NCBI GenBank assembly: GCA_039654915.1
Contig: CM077599.1
Coordinates: forward strand, 74,182,001-74,246,000
Direction: 5' to 3'
From: Aquilaria yunnanensis
Lineage: Eukaryota > Streptophyta > Magnoliopsida > Malvales > Thymelaeaceae
DNA: 64,000 bases
Part shown: one piece after another, positions 1-10,713 of the stretch
Numbering within the stretch: the stretch's first letter is position 1
How the letters are laid out: each line of letters starts with the position of its first letter
Notes under the pieces: generated by a model
Databases searched by the model: none
Told to the model about the DNA's origin: nothing
The model's input: the letters and a program-made list of their open reading frames with translations, nothing else
Made by a program: the position numbers and the translations under genes

Positions 1-1120
1 CTACTAGTTGATGTCAATCCTGTCCTTCCAGGTGTAGTCTCGATTATTGAATCAATTGCCAGGCTTTTGACATATTGTCTACCTTATCCTTGAATTCCTG
101 ATGCGGGTTGGTCCCGCATATTAGCTGTGTATCCAGTGATAGATTGGTAAGAGCTGATATTATTGAGATCTCAGCTTATACTGCTGTAACGGTGCGGTGG
201 ATGTGTTTCCCATTTGATTCCTATCGTGTAAAAATCATGCATGCATGATGTGAAATGCATGAATGCAAAGCATGTGTAATTGATGGTTCTTTTTTTTTTT
301 ATTTATTTTTATATTTATTTTTTTATTTTTTATTTTTTTTGGATTGATCTAGTTCTTCATATCTTTGCTTTACTGGATCCTCTTTATAATTGTCTTCTTG
401 GACTATCATTGAATCTCTTTATGCTTTCCAGCTTTTGTTCACTGCCTCAAAAGCCCAACTCTTTTCAAAATCCCCTTTCTTTGACTTGTTCTTGAATTTT
501 GGCCTCAATTTCTTTAAAGTTGGCCCGCCTCATAATTTATATCTCTTTCGGGTACTCATCCATTGTCATGGATTTGATACCATCAAAGGCTTTACTTTCA
601 ATGTCTGCTTTGCCCATTTTCTTCTGGCCGTGCGGACACTTTTTTACCCCCATGTTACAGTCCAAATAATTGCTCTTCCTTAGACTCAGGTTCTGATCCA
701 TAAGACTTGCCCCCTTGTCTATTGAGCTTCTTTCTTGGCAGTACTTTTCTTGCGCTTAGTAGAGACTACTTTGCCCCCTTGATTATGGTGTTTATGTGGA
801 AAGAGATATCATCTCGCCTTTGATTTAACAGAAGGTTGAGGATTTCTAGACCTTTGTGATGGCACTTGATCGTAAATTTCTCTTACAAGAACCACATCTT
901 ATTAAAGAAAGACTCAAGCTATCTCCTTACTTTTAAGTCTACATACATTAATGAATAATGGTTTGGCCTTAAAGAAAAACTTTCATCAATTTTCAAAGCT
1001 TGACAAAGTAATTTACGGTCTTTGTTTTCAATTAAAATGTCCTGCCATTCTTCCCTTTCCAACTCGAAGACATAAACTGTGCAAGGCAATAAGGTAGAAA
1101 CATGATTCACAATAATAGCC

Positions 1121-1271
1121 TTTTAACTGAATGAGGATGATATCGAGAGGTAAATGTTAGGTGTGAGGAAAGTTAAGTTTGAATGTTTTTTTTTTTTTTG
1201 TGGCAGTCTTTTAGCTGAATGAGAATGATATTAAGAGGTAAATATTAGGTCTGAATAAAGTTAAGTTTGAG
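1121..1271. repeat. Short tandem duplication (about 87-bp spacing)
   Basis: The stretch at 1121-1180 recurs at 1208-1271 with scattered substitutions; both contain a TTTAGCTGAATGAG-like start and end in AGTTAAGTTTGA. It is diverged and non-coding. Confidence 0.6.
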
Positions 1272-1599
1272 TGGTGTGAAAGAAGGGTCTTTTAATACTA
1301 CTCGTGAGCAAATTTGATTATGGTGAAAAACTCAATAGTGATGACCTCAAACTTGCCACTCTTTCCAGAAAGTTAGACCTCATCTGTTGCCCCCCAACTA
1401 TTGTGATCTTTATGCATGCTTGGTTTGAGGGTTGCTTTTGTATTCTAAACTGCCTTTGCAGGTTTTCAGTCTAGAATCCATAGCTCACTTTTTTTCTTTT
1501 TTTTTTTTTCTAGTTTGAGCCCTTTTTCCTCTTTTTTTTTTTTTTGTTTTTTTTTTGTTTCCCCTTTTTTTTTTTTGTGAGCTATGGTGATGACATACT

Positions 1600-1891
1600 T
1601 GATAACTCTCTTGAAGTGAGATGACTCAAGTGGCCTTGCTTGCTCATGCTTGTTCTCAGTCCTTTTTGGTTTTGAATTTTCCCTTGTTGTCTTTTGATGG
1701 AAAGGATGAATTTCTCTTTTCGGAGTTTGTGTTGCAAAGAACTGAGATCATAGCCCTCTTGAAGTGAAATGATTAAAGTGGCTTTAGTTGCTTGTGTTTG
1801 CTCTCTGTCTCTTTTTTTTGTTTTTGAATTTTCCCTTTAATGGCTTTTGATGGAAGGGATGAACTTCTTTCCTTTGTTGGAATTTGTGTTG
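1600..1891. repeat. Diverged tandem duplication of about 145 bp
   Basis: Two adjacent copies (about 1600-1746 and 1747-1891) share CTCTTGAAGTGA, TTTTGAATTTTCCCTT, CTTTTGATGGAA and a final AACTGAGA block. Divergence is considerable, so the duplication is old. No coding function seen. Confidence 0.6.
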
Positions 1892-2224
1892 CGGAAAACT
1901 GAGAATCTTTTTTTTTTTTTTTGTATTGAGCATTTGTGAGAATTGGGAGGCCACTGAAGTCATTTAATATGAGAGCTACTTTGTTTGGAAACTAACCCCA
2001 AACTTCTTGCAAGGATGTTGATAACCACTATGAATTCTTTTTTTTTAGAGTTGGGGTGCAACATATGAAATCCTTCTTACTAGATTTGACAGCACTTTCA
2101 AGATTGCCACTATTAAATCTCACTTAACTTTTTATTTTCACCCACGAGTAGTATCGTTTTCAAAGTAAAGTGTGATAGCAATAATGGATAGTATAATGGA
2201 AAGGAGTGAGAGATGGATATAAAA

Positions 2225-2340
2225 ACGGAATTTTTGGTAAGAAGTGGTAGAATGTGTAGGTGTAATAATTGAATTTTTGGTAAAAATTGGTAGAATGTGT
2301 AGAAGTAATAATGGGATTAAAAAGTGGTAGAATGCACACG
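2225..2340. repeat. Short tandem repeat around TGGTAGAATG
   Basis: Three copies of a roughly 50-bp motif containing AAGTGGTAGAATG or a close variant occur next to each other. The copies are imperfect and non-coding. Confidence 0.5.
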
Positions 2341-2589
2341 CAACATCTTTTTGTTGTACCAGAAAAAGAATAGCAGGTGTCCATTTAACAAAGACTACAC
2401 CCTAGATTCTGGACTAAATCTAGGAGATTTTTACTATTAGATTACTTTTGCAAGCTTTTAAAGATACAAGTTTATTCAAAGGATTCCCTGTCATTCGAAA
2501 ATGTATGCGGACTGTTAGGTCAGATCTGACTTGGAGCCCTTCCAAAATCAATGTAATTCCAGCTCAAAATCTTCACTTTCAATTACCAA

Positions 2590-4471
2590 TCACATCGGGC
2601 CTAGCAGCTTGACCTCGGTTTTGTTTGATTTGTAGAGGAATGGCCTTGGGACTTGACGGCTTAAGAGTAGGTTTTGAGATTGGTATAGCATTGACTTCTT
2701 GTTCTTTAATGATCACATTCACATCATCATAAAAACGATAAGTTGGGATGAGTCTATGAGTCTTTGCAGATTCTTACGGAATTCTGAACATTCTTGGATA
2801 GAATGACTCTTACTGTCATGAAAGTTGCACCATTCCTCATCTTCAACTTCTTCATATCCAAAAGAAGGCTTTCCCATGATAATCCCTTCTTTCACAAGGC
2901 ATGAATATACATGCTTAAGAGGGGTTATGATATCATTGACTGACTTTTTCATCAGCCGGTGTTCTTCTATCATATTGACTGGTTTTTCTTGATGAGGCGG
3001 CAATGGATTGTGAGTGACGTTCGGTTCATCGGAAAAGTCCAACCACTTTGATTCGATTAATTGTTGGACTATACGTTTCAATGCTGTGCAATTTTCCAAG
3101 CCATGGCCTGGAACGCCATCATGATATGGGCAAGTTATGTTGGGGTCATACCACGTTGGATATGGGGGTCCAAATGGATTTGTAGGAATTGGACGGATAA
3201 GTTGACTTTCAATGAGTTTTGGATACAACTCAGTGTAAGTCATGAGAATTGGTGCAAAAACTTATTTTGGTCTTCGTGTGGGTACTGAAGGAGTCGGAAC
3301 AGGTGGCCGTAACTGATTAGGCCTATTGAGAGGATAATTGTTGGGCCTATTGGGAGGATAATCATTAGGCCTATTGGAAGGATAATCATTGGGCATATTG
3401 GGAGGATAGTCATTGGGCCTATTGGTAGGATAATAATTGGGCCTTTTAGCAGAATAGGATAGGCGAGGACCGGTAGCCACAGTACCTACGAGGGGAATCC
3501 CTCTTTCGCGTCCTATTTGTTGTACTTCTTCATCTTTTGTTCTGGATGGTCCTCCTCTTTTCATAGGATCACTAAAGGACTCAGCAATCTTCCCAGTCCT
3601 AATCCCATGCTCGATCCTTTCTCCAGACATGACAACATCGGAGAAATTAGTTGCCGAATTGCCGATGAGTTTGTCATAATATGGGTATTTCAGTGTCTGG
3701 ACAAACAAAGTAACCATTTCTTTTTCTGTCATGGGTGGCTGAACTTGTGCAGCTAAGTCCCTCCACCGTTGGGCATATTCCTTGAAAGTTTCTGGCTTTT
3801 TCTTCTCCATGTTTTGGAGAGTTTGGCGATCCGGAGCCAAGTCCATAACATGTTTATAGTTGCCGATGAAGGCCTGAGCAAGGTCATTCCAAGTTTTGAT
3901 GTTTCTTGGTCCTTGACTTAGATACCACTGCAATGCTGATTTTGTGAGACTTTCCTGAAAAAGTGCAATCCACATCTTTTCATCTTTTGTGAGTGGTTGT
4001 AGTCTCCTTAGGAACAGTGTGATGTGAGTGATGGGATCACTCGTTCCATCGTATTTTACGAAATCCGGTACTTTAAAGTCCGAAGGGATTATGACGTCTG
4101 GCACTAAGCAGAGGTCATCCACTGAGAGAGATCCGAATATATTACCTCCTTCAATGGCTCGCAGTCTCTTCTCTATTGTTTCGAGCTTTTGATATTCTGC
4201 TTCTTCTTTTGGTAATATATTCTTCTCTTCATGTACAGTATCTTGTTTCAGGTGAACACTTAGCAGACGGTCCTGATTCTTGCAACAGGTTTTCTTGGAC
4301 TGAGACTCGTTGCGAGGTGAATCCCGGGGGATAAGTGGGATCTTGTACTTCTTTGATGGGGACTTGAGTTGCTTTCCCTTTGATTAATTCCATCAATTGT
4401 CTCATCTGTTCTGACATACTTTCAATCTTGGACTCCATCTCCATGAGACGTCCTTCGGCTTGTTCTGCCAT
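2590..4471 (-). pseudogene. Frameshifted gag of an Ogre/Tat-type Ty3-gypsy retrotransposon
   Basis: Gag forms the virus-like particle of LTR retrotransposons. Reading leftward from 4471, the protein begins with an acidic coiled segment (MAEQAEGRLMEMESK). The retrotransposon gag domain follows at about 4110-3600, with FKVPDFVKYDGTSDP, ALQWYLS and TFKEYAQRWRDLA. A repetitive NDYPPNRPN-type linker comes next, then two cysteine-histidine segments (CPYHDGVPGHGLENC and WCNFHDSKSHSIQEC) of the kind found in Tat/Ogre gag. The frame is broken between 4229 and 4122, again near 3262-3243, and near 2725, where the reading continues in another frame as DDVNVIIKEQEVNAIP. The gene is dead. It lies downstream of the minus-strand LTR and primer-binding site at 5.7 kb, as expected. 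Confidence 0.88.
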
Positions 4472-4552
4472 TAATCTTGTTTGGAGTCGAGTTGAATATC
4501 GGTGTTAAGGTCCAATTTTACCTTTTTAAAGGAATATTTATTTTATTAGATT

Positions 4553-4950
4553 CTATGCGTATATGATTGATGTGATGGATGCATGCAATAAGATTATGTT
4601 TTTATCAAAATTTATATGCACGTGATTGATGTAATGGAATGCATGCAATGAGATTATTTTTATCAGATTTTATATGCGTGTGATTGATGTAATGGATGCA
4701 TGCAATATAAAGTGAGATTATGTTTTTATCAGACTTTATATGCACGTGATTAATGTAATGGAATGCATGCAATGAGATTATTTTTATCAGATTTTATATG
4801 CACGTGATTAATGTAATGGAATGCATGCAATGAGATTATTTTTATCAGATTTTATATGCGTGTGATTGATGTAATGGAATGCATGCAATGAGATTATTTT
4901 TATCATACTTTATATGCACGTGATTAATGTAATGGAATGCATGCAATGAG
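4553..4950. repeat. Minisatellite, period about 60 bp, in the element leader
   Basis: About six to seven copies of a unit of roughly 60 bp, each with a TATATGCACGTGATTAATG-type start followed by GGAATGCATGCAATGAGATT. The copies are alternately near-identical, so some amplification was recent. The array lies between the primer-binding site and gag of the Ogre-like element, in its untranslated leader. GCATGC palindromes recur in every unit. Confidence 0.9.
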
Positions 4951-5666
4951 TGAGTTTGCTTATCCATTATCGTAGAACTTCAAAACTTTTAGTTGTCATT
5001 ATAAAGACCAAAAAGTTAGCATAATTTGATGCGTGGTTTTGATGCATGAAGAATAATTGCACAAGAAAGATAAGGTTATTAATAAGTTAAATAGCAATTA
5101 ACAACTCATGAAGTATTATGGAAAAATGAATTAAAACCATAAATATAAGACACGAAGAAAATAAAAGTGTAGAGCAACAACATAGCATAACAAGGACGTG
5201 CTTATGGCGTTGGTAAAATGGTAGAAATTCTATGGTCAGTTCTATGGTTAAGTGGGGAGTTCTATATGCATAAGGTAGCTTATCAAAAAGGCAAGGGATA
5301 GTTCCCGAATCCCGTCACTAAATCATAGTGACGGCCCGATTCCTTACCCTCTAGGGTTAATGTAAGGAATGGATTAATTCGAGTCGTAGCTTTTCGTGGG
5401 CCCATGCAGAGACTAACCGTCTCAGAAGGCAATACACTACTTTGCTACTTTGAAACCGGTGAAGGCTTGGAGACCGTGGCCTCACAAGGACAGCAACACC
5501 AATTCCGCTTAGAAAGAATCGTGTTTGATTTAAGGAAGCTCGGGTATAGAGCTTCATATTGTGAATGCATTATGCATGTTTAGAATAAGTAAATATAACA
5601 TATAAATCCACATAATAAGCAAAGTAAATCAAAACAAATCAACTTTAGGCTCGACTCACTAACGTG
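4951..5666 (-). other. Rest of the untranslated leader of the Ogre-like element
   Basis: This stretch lies between the primer-binding site and the minisatellite. It has no convincing coding frame. It contains a moderately GC-rich block at 5290-5560 within AT-rich flanks. I see no motif that I can name. Confidence 0.5.
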
Positions 5667-5687
5667 GAGTCCCCAGCGGAGTCGCCA
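5667..5687 (-). other. Primer-binding site (minus strand, TGGCGACTCCGCTGGGG)
   Basis: Read on the minus strand, TGGCGACTCCGCTGGGGAC starts three bases after the LTR end (CA at 5691). This sequence is typical of the primer-binding site of Ogre/Tat gypsy elements, where a host tRNA, usually reported as tRNA-Arg, primes reverse transcription. The position beside the LTR fixes the element's orientation. Confidence 0.8.
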
Positions 5688-5965
5688 AGCTGTGGCAACG
5701 TCGGGTTTTCGGGAGTCGCCACCAATCAGTTTACCTAGGTCGATTGGTCACCTTAAATATTGGTCTGCGAGAGTTCGGGGGTTCGGGAGTACGGTTACGT
5801 TAAAACAACTTTGTTAAAACGCCCAAAAATTGGCACCTTAGTTGATTTTAATTTTGTTTCGCTTTGCTTTTAAATAAATTTCAGTTAATTTTCAATCTAG
5901 AATTTTTAACTGAATTAATCGGATGTGGATTTTTGGTAATTAATTTGTATAGAATTTTATACTTC

Positions 5966-6053
5966 CGAACCATGGACTCTGCCGAGTCATTTGGACACGG
6001 AAGATTTTTATTCCGAACCATGGACTCTGCCGAGTCATTTGGACACGGAATTT
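5966..6053. repeat. Direct repeat of about 43 bp inside the LTR
   Basis: TTCCGAACCATGGACTCTGC and the following GAGTCATTTGGACACGGAA occur twice in tandem. A third, more diverged relative lies at about 6136-6172 (AAACCGTAGATCCTGC). Confidence 0.85.
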
Positions 6054-6291
6054 GGTGAAAATTTTAATCCATATCGTAAAAATATGGATTTTTATCTTTT
6101 TATTTAATTTATTTATTTTGAAAGTTTGATATTTTCCAAACCGTAGATCCTGCTGGATCATCCGGATATGGAAATTACTTTAATTAATTGTTAGTTATAT
6201 AATTATTATTTTTATGGAATTTATTATTACTAATTTGTAAGTCTTTTGTTTTTTAGATTTATTAATAATCTAAAAAATTTATTTTTTATTC

Positions 6292-6540
6292 TTTACATTT
6301 TCTTTTCTTTTCTTTCTTTTCTTTCTTTCTTTTCTTTCTTTTTGATTTTATCTTTCTTTTAGTTTTATTTTTCCTTTCTTTTCTTTCTTTTCTTTTCTTT
6401 TCTTTTTCTTTTCTTTCTTTTCTTTATTTCTTTTCTTTTTTTATCTTTTCTTTTTCTTTTCTTTCTTTTCTTTCTTTCTTTTCTTTTTTTATGTTTTTCT
6501 TATCTTTCTTATCTTTTTCTTATCTTTCTTTTAGTTTTTT
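6292..6540. repeat. Pyrimidine (TTTCT/TTTTC) low-complexity tract in the LTR
   Basis: About 250 bp of almost pure T and C on the + strand, built of TTTCT, TTTTC and related units, so a polypurine run on the element's sense strand. It is asymmetric and might form unusual DNA structures; no function is shown. Confidence 0.9.
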
Positions 6541-6776
6541 TTAGTGAAAGTTATTTATTATTTAAATAATTATTCAATTTATAAAAGAAAAAATAAAAAT
6601 AATTGGCTTTTTAAAAAATTATTTTTATTAGGCTTAAAAAATAATCTTCTTTTAATTTTCATTTATTTATTTAAGTAAGGGTAAAGGTGAATTAAATAAA
6701 AAAAATTATATAAAGGAAAATTAATAATAATAAAGTGGGGCTTTTTGGCCATCCACTTTAAAAATAAATAATAATA

Positions 6777-7275
6777 AAGGTTAGCAAAGTTAATTAAATT
6801 AATTAACAACAATAATAAAAATTAGCCAAGTTTAATTAAATTAATTGATTAACAACAATAATAAAAAGTTAGTCAAGTTAATTAAATTAATTGATTAACA
6901 ACAATAATAAAAAGTTAGTCAAGTTAATTAAATTAATTAATTAACAACAATAATAAAAAGTTAGTCAAGTTAATTAAATTAATTAATTAACAACAATAAT
7001 AAAAAGTTGGTCAAGTTAATTAAATTAATTAATTAACAACAATAAAAGTTAGCCAAGTTAATTAAATTAATTAATTAACAACAATAAAAGTTAGCCAAGT
7101 TAATTAATTAATTAATTAACAACAATAAAAGTTAGCCAAGTTAATTAATTAATTAACAAAAATAATAAAAAGTTAGACAAGTTAATTAAATTAATTAACA
7201 ACAATAATAAAAAGTTAGCCAAGTTAATTAAATTAATTAATTAACAACAATAATAAAAAGTTAATTAATTGTTAA
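6777..7275. repeat. AT-rich minisatellite in the LTR (period about 50-58 bp)
   Basis: Roughly nine to ten units, each with AAAAGTTAGCCAAGTTAATT or a close variant followed by a variable run of AATT and then AACAACAATAATAAA. The units differ mainly by the number of AATT steps, which suggests replication slippage. It lies entirely within the 2570-bp LTR. Confidence 0.9.
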
Positions 7276-8265
7276 CAACAATTATAAAAGTTAGTAATAA
7301 TGCAAAAATTAAAAGGTTAGTAACAATAATAGTATTAAAAGTTAGTTGTTAGTAAGTTAATAACAACAATAAAAAAAGGGGTTAGTAATAAACAAATAAT
7401 AAACAAACAAGTAAAAATTAAAAGGGTTAGTAATTAATTCTGCAAGAACAAAATAAAAGGTTAGTGACCAAAGTGAAAGAAAATTGAAAAGATGAAGGAT
7501 TAAATGAGAGTTGTACCCTTAAAAACTGAATTTGAAATTCTGGAAACGTGAAGAACAGAACGCACGCGCGCGGGGGGAGAGAAAAAAAAGAAAAAAAAAA
7601 AAAAAAGGGTCAGAGAAGGTTTAGGTTTTCTGGAGAGGAAGAGAAGAGGGCCAGGGACCTAGGCTATAATTTTTTTTTTTTTCAAAACGGAGCTCTAAGC
7701 TTCATTTCTATTTTTTTTCTGTGTTCAGCACAAAATTTGGGGGGCTATTTATAGAAGAAGTTTAGCTGAACTGTTGATGGATAAATTAATAAAAAATTTC
7801 AAACTTATCTCTTAAATTGGTAAAATGACAATTTTAGTCCTTTACGTCTCTCAGCCTCTGGATAAGTTCCTGAAGCTTCTGATTTTGACAATTTTGTCGT
7901 TTTCTGTCAATTTGAGCCAAAAACGTCGGCAGGCTCAAAATTTTATGTGACAAACTACCAAATGCTCCTGGAACTTTTAGAATTTGTCAATTTTTTCCGA
8001 AACTTCTCAATTTTGTCATTTTTACCTCAAACTTTTAATTTTTTGTCATTTTTTTCATGAAATTTTATTTTATTTCAAACATACACATATTCACACATAT
8101 ATCATTTTAAATCAAATTTTCACAAAACAAAAATATATTTTAAACTAATTAAATTTTTTTTAATAATAATAGTAATATATTTTTTTTTTAAATTAATTTT
8201 TTTTTTTAATAAAATTTTTTTCAAAATTTTAAAACACCCGGACGAAATTGGGTGTCAACAAAAGG

Positions 8266-10713
8266 TACCTGCAAAAAAAAACACTAAAGAACAATGGACA
8301 ACAAATGTCACAAATCTACCGTGAGCTCATAACGGTCTGAGACCTAATATATGCGCATATACTCGAGTCCCTTAAGACCCTTCCTCATGCTAGTCCTCTC
8401 CTAGCGAGTTCTGGCCTTGAACTCACTCTAGCAGGCCTTGACTTGCCTACTGTGCTAGGTTGTCACCTAAGCACGTAATAACCTCCCCTTGAATACTATG
8501 TGCAGGAGTAATCACACTAAGGTCCCACACTAGTGCCTCAGGTCTAGGACTAGGCTAGGCCACTAGGTGTTACTAACCTTTCACCCTTCCTATGGTGAAC
8601 CTTGACTAGCACATGACCAATCTAGTTTGGGTGTACTAGGTTCTTACTCTAGCTCATCGGGCCTAAAACCCAAATAGGTAGCTAGGCATACTAAATCTCC
8701 ACCCCTAGGTGTACTAGGCTCCCACTTTAGTCCCTCAGGTCTAAGACTTGACTAGGTGACCAAGTGTTACTAAGCGTCCACCTTCCTTTATGAACTTTGT
8801 ATAATACTAGGCTTGGTACTTACTACACTTCAATGAGTTGGCCATCACTAGGAATCATGTTTGCTCTAAGTGCTTTTTATATTTCCTAGCACATCTTGAG
8901 TTCCCAAATTCACTAAGGTAGCTTAACTACCTTGCTCCTAAAAAATCCCTCAATGTTCCCAAGTAACGTAGCTTAAGTTCTAAGTCATCTACCTACTTAG
9001 AGTTTTAAGTGTTCCTTTTGATTCGTTAGGGTAACTTGCACTTACTTGGGTGTTAAGCAACCTCCTAAGCCATGCCAAGCTCCCACATTATCCAATCTAG
9101 GCTTCCCATAGGCCCTAAAGGTCACATTGTGACCAAATGCACTTATGTGCCTCTATTAGCCTCATAGTGCCTTTTTTTGCCCTTAGGTGTTGTCACTAAC
9201 TTCCTATATCTCTTATGACTCTTAAGATACATTAGGGCTAGAGTCATCTTTCCAAACTATAGCAAGTTGTGCCATAAGTTGCCATATTAACCGTGCCATA
9301 GTGCACATGCATTTCCTTTAATTGACTAGGCTACGGTTCTTGTTCACCAATGCTAGTTCATCATGCTCTTTGCTTACACTACTTGGTCACTCACTATTAA
9401 TGCATTTAAAATACCTTGGGGATGACTAAAATCCTTAACTATGGCACTAAAATACCCATAGAAACACACATGGTTCAATTGTGCACACATCATCTTCTCC
9501 TTGCTTTATTTGATCCATTTGTCACTTGTTCTTTACTCCATTTCCATTTAAAATCTTGAACCACATTTACAAACATGTTTAGGATGTTTATGAACCAATT
9601 AGGAACCAAAAACACCATTTTTAGATAAGTTCTGAAGCAACTGTGGCACTGCTGCGCGACCTTGGCACCGTGGCACCATAATTATGTGATTTTGGCGAAA
9701 ATGCGCCTAGTGCACTAGAGCTACAGTGCCACTGGGGCTGTAGCACCCAGGCCATGACCTGAGTAACCATTCCCTTGGTGCCTCAGCGCCAGAATGGCAC
9801 CGCAAAGCCCAAAGCTCTCCAAGTTCGTCCAACTTTGTGAAATCTATGCATAATTGAACCAAACTTGATTCTAATCACTTCTAGGCTTGCAATTACTCAT
9901 CCCCAAGGTCAAATATGATAGAAATGCATTAACATAACATGGAAAATAAGAAATCCCCTTACCTCAAACACATCCAAATCAAAATCAAGCAAATTAGGCA
10001 CCAAAGCTTCCAAAGCTCCACTAAGAGTTTCCTATGGTTCAAAGACAAATTCATTAGGCACCAATTCTAGCTTAACTAAGCATGACTCAACCTCAAGAAA
10101 GCTTAAGAAACCAAGAACACAAAGGGGAAAAACGTACACAAGCTTCCAAGGACCAAAAATGTCCCTCTAAAGCTCAACCCACTAAGACTATGCAAGAGGA
10201 AGCTTGCTTTCACTTGGGCACTCCATTGGGCTTCCAATTTCACCAAGAATTGAAGAAATGGGTGAGTTTTGTGCATAGATTTTGAGGAGAAAGAGAGAGG
10301 TACGATTTTGAGAGAGGTAGATGATGAATAGTGGTAATCAAGCTTCCCAAAATGGTTTAAAACCCAACCTTCTTCACTTTGGTTCTTCAACTTACTTAAT
10401 TTTGACAAAAAAACCCAACTTCCAAATAGTGCCACTGGCTTTGGCAATTCCATCCCCCATTTTGGTTTCTTATCACTTAGGTCCAAAAGAATTAATTTGC
10501 GCTTTAAAACTGATCCTATCACCTCGGGGTGTAAGATGACCATTTTGCTCTTGGTGACACTTAGGTGCCAAATGACCTAGGAACCATCAAACCCTTGAAG
10601 AACTTGCTTGACTTGCTAAATTAAACTATTTGAGGCTTTAAGTTAGGGATCTCTTACCTTGTAACTAAGTCTTACTTGACCGTCGCCGATCAAATACCTA
10701 GAGGGTTGTAACA
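8266..10713 (-). mobile_element. Partial LTR of a gypsy-like retrotransposon, cut by the Ogre-like insertion
   Basis: On the minus strand the sequence starts at 10713 with TGTTACAACCCTCTAGG, a start like the TGTAAC ends of other gypsy LTRs. It runs through a non-coding, moderately GC-rich body to a GTTTTTTTTTTGCAGGTACC motif at about 8265. Such a T-run plus GCAGG motif also lies inside the solo LTR at 19.9-22.3 kb, not at its end. I infer that this LTR is incomplete, with the Ogre-like element inserted in it. No matching TG/CA end or target duplication is visible here. Confidence 0.5.

Larger units (their letters stand above)
1..2589. other. T-rich region without recognisable gene
   Basis: No open frame here resembles a known protein on either strand. 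There are long T or A/T tracts (about 288-340 and 1492-1576) and several short local duplications listed separately. Since the gag of an Ogre-like element ends at about 2590 on the minus strand, this should be the element's downstream internal part, but I see no protease, reverse transcriptase or integrase motifs. Either the element is internally rearranged or pol lies further left, outside the window. Confidence 0.5.
5691..8260 (-). mobile_element. 5' LTR of an Ogre/Tat-like Ty3-gypsy element
   Basis: On the minus strand the LTR starts at 8260 with TGTTGACACCCAATTTCG, a start typical of Tat/Ogre LTRs, and ends at 5691 with GTTGCCACA, giving TG...CA ends and a length of 2570 bp. The primer-binding site follows three bases later and gag further on. 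The five bases beyond the start (8261-8265, AAAGG) should be one target-site duplicate; the partner would be left of the window. Inside are a duplicated 43-bp block, a long pyrimidine tract and an AT-rich minisatellite. Confidence 0.85.

Noticed and set aside
4553..7275. CRISPR-like or satellite appearance of the tandem repeats
   Set aside because: The units are adjacent without unique spacers and lie inside retrotransposon leader and LTR; this is plant nuclear DNA.
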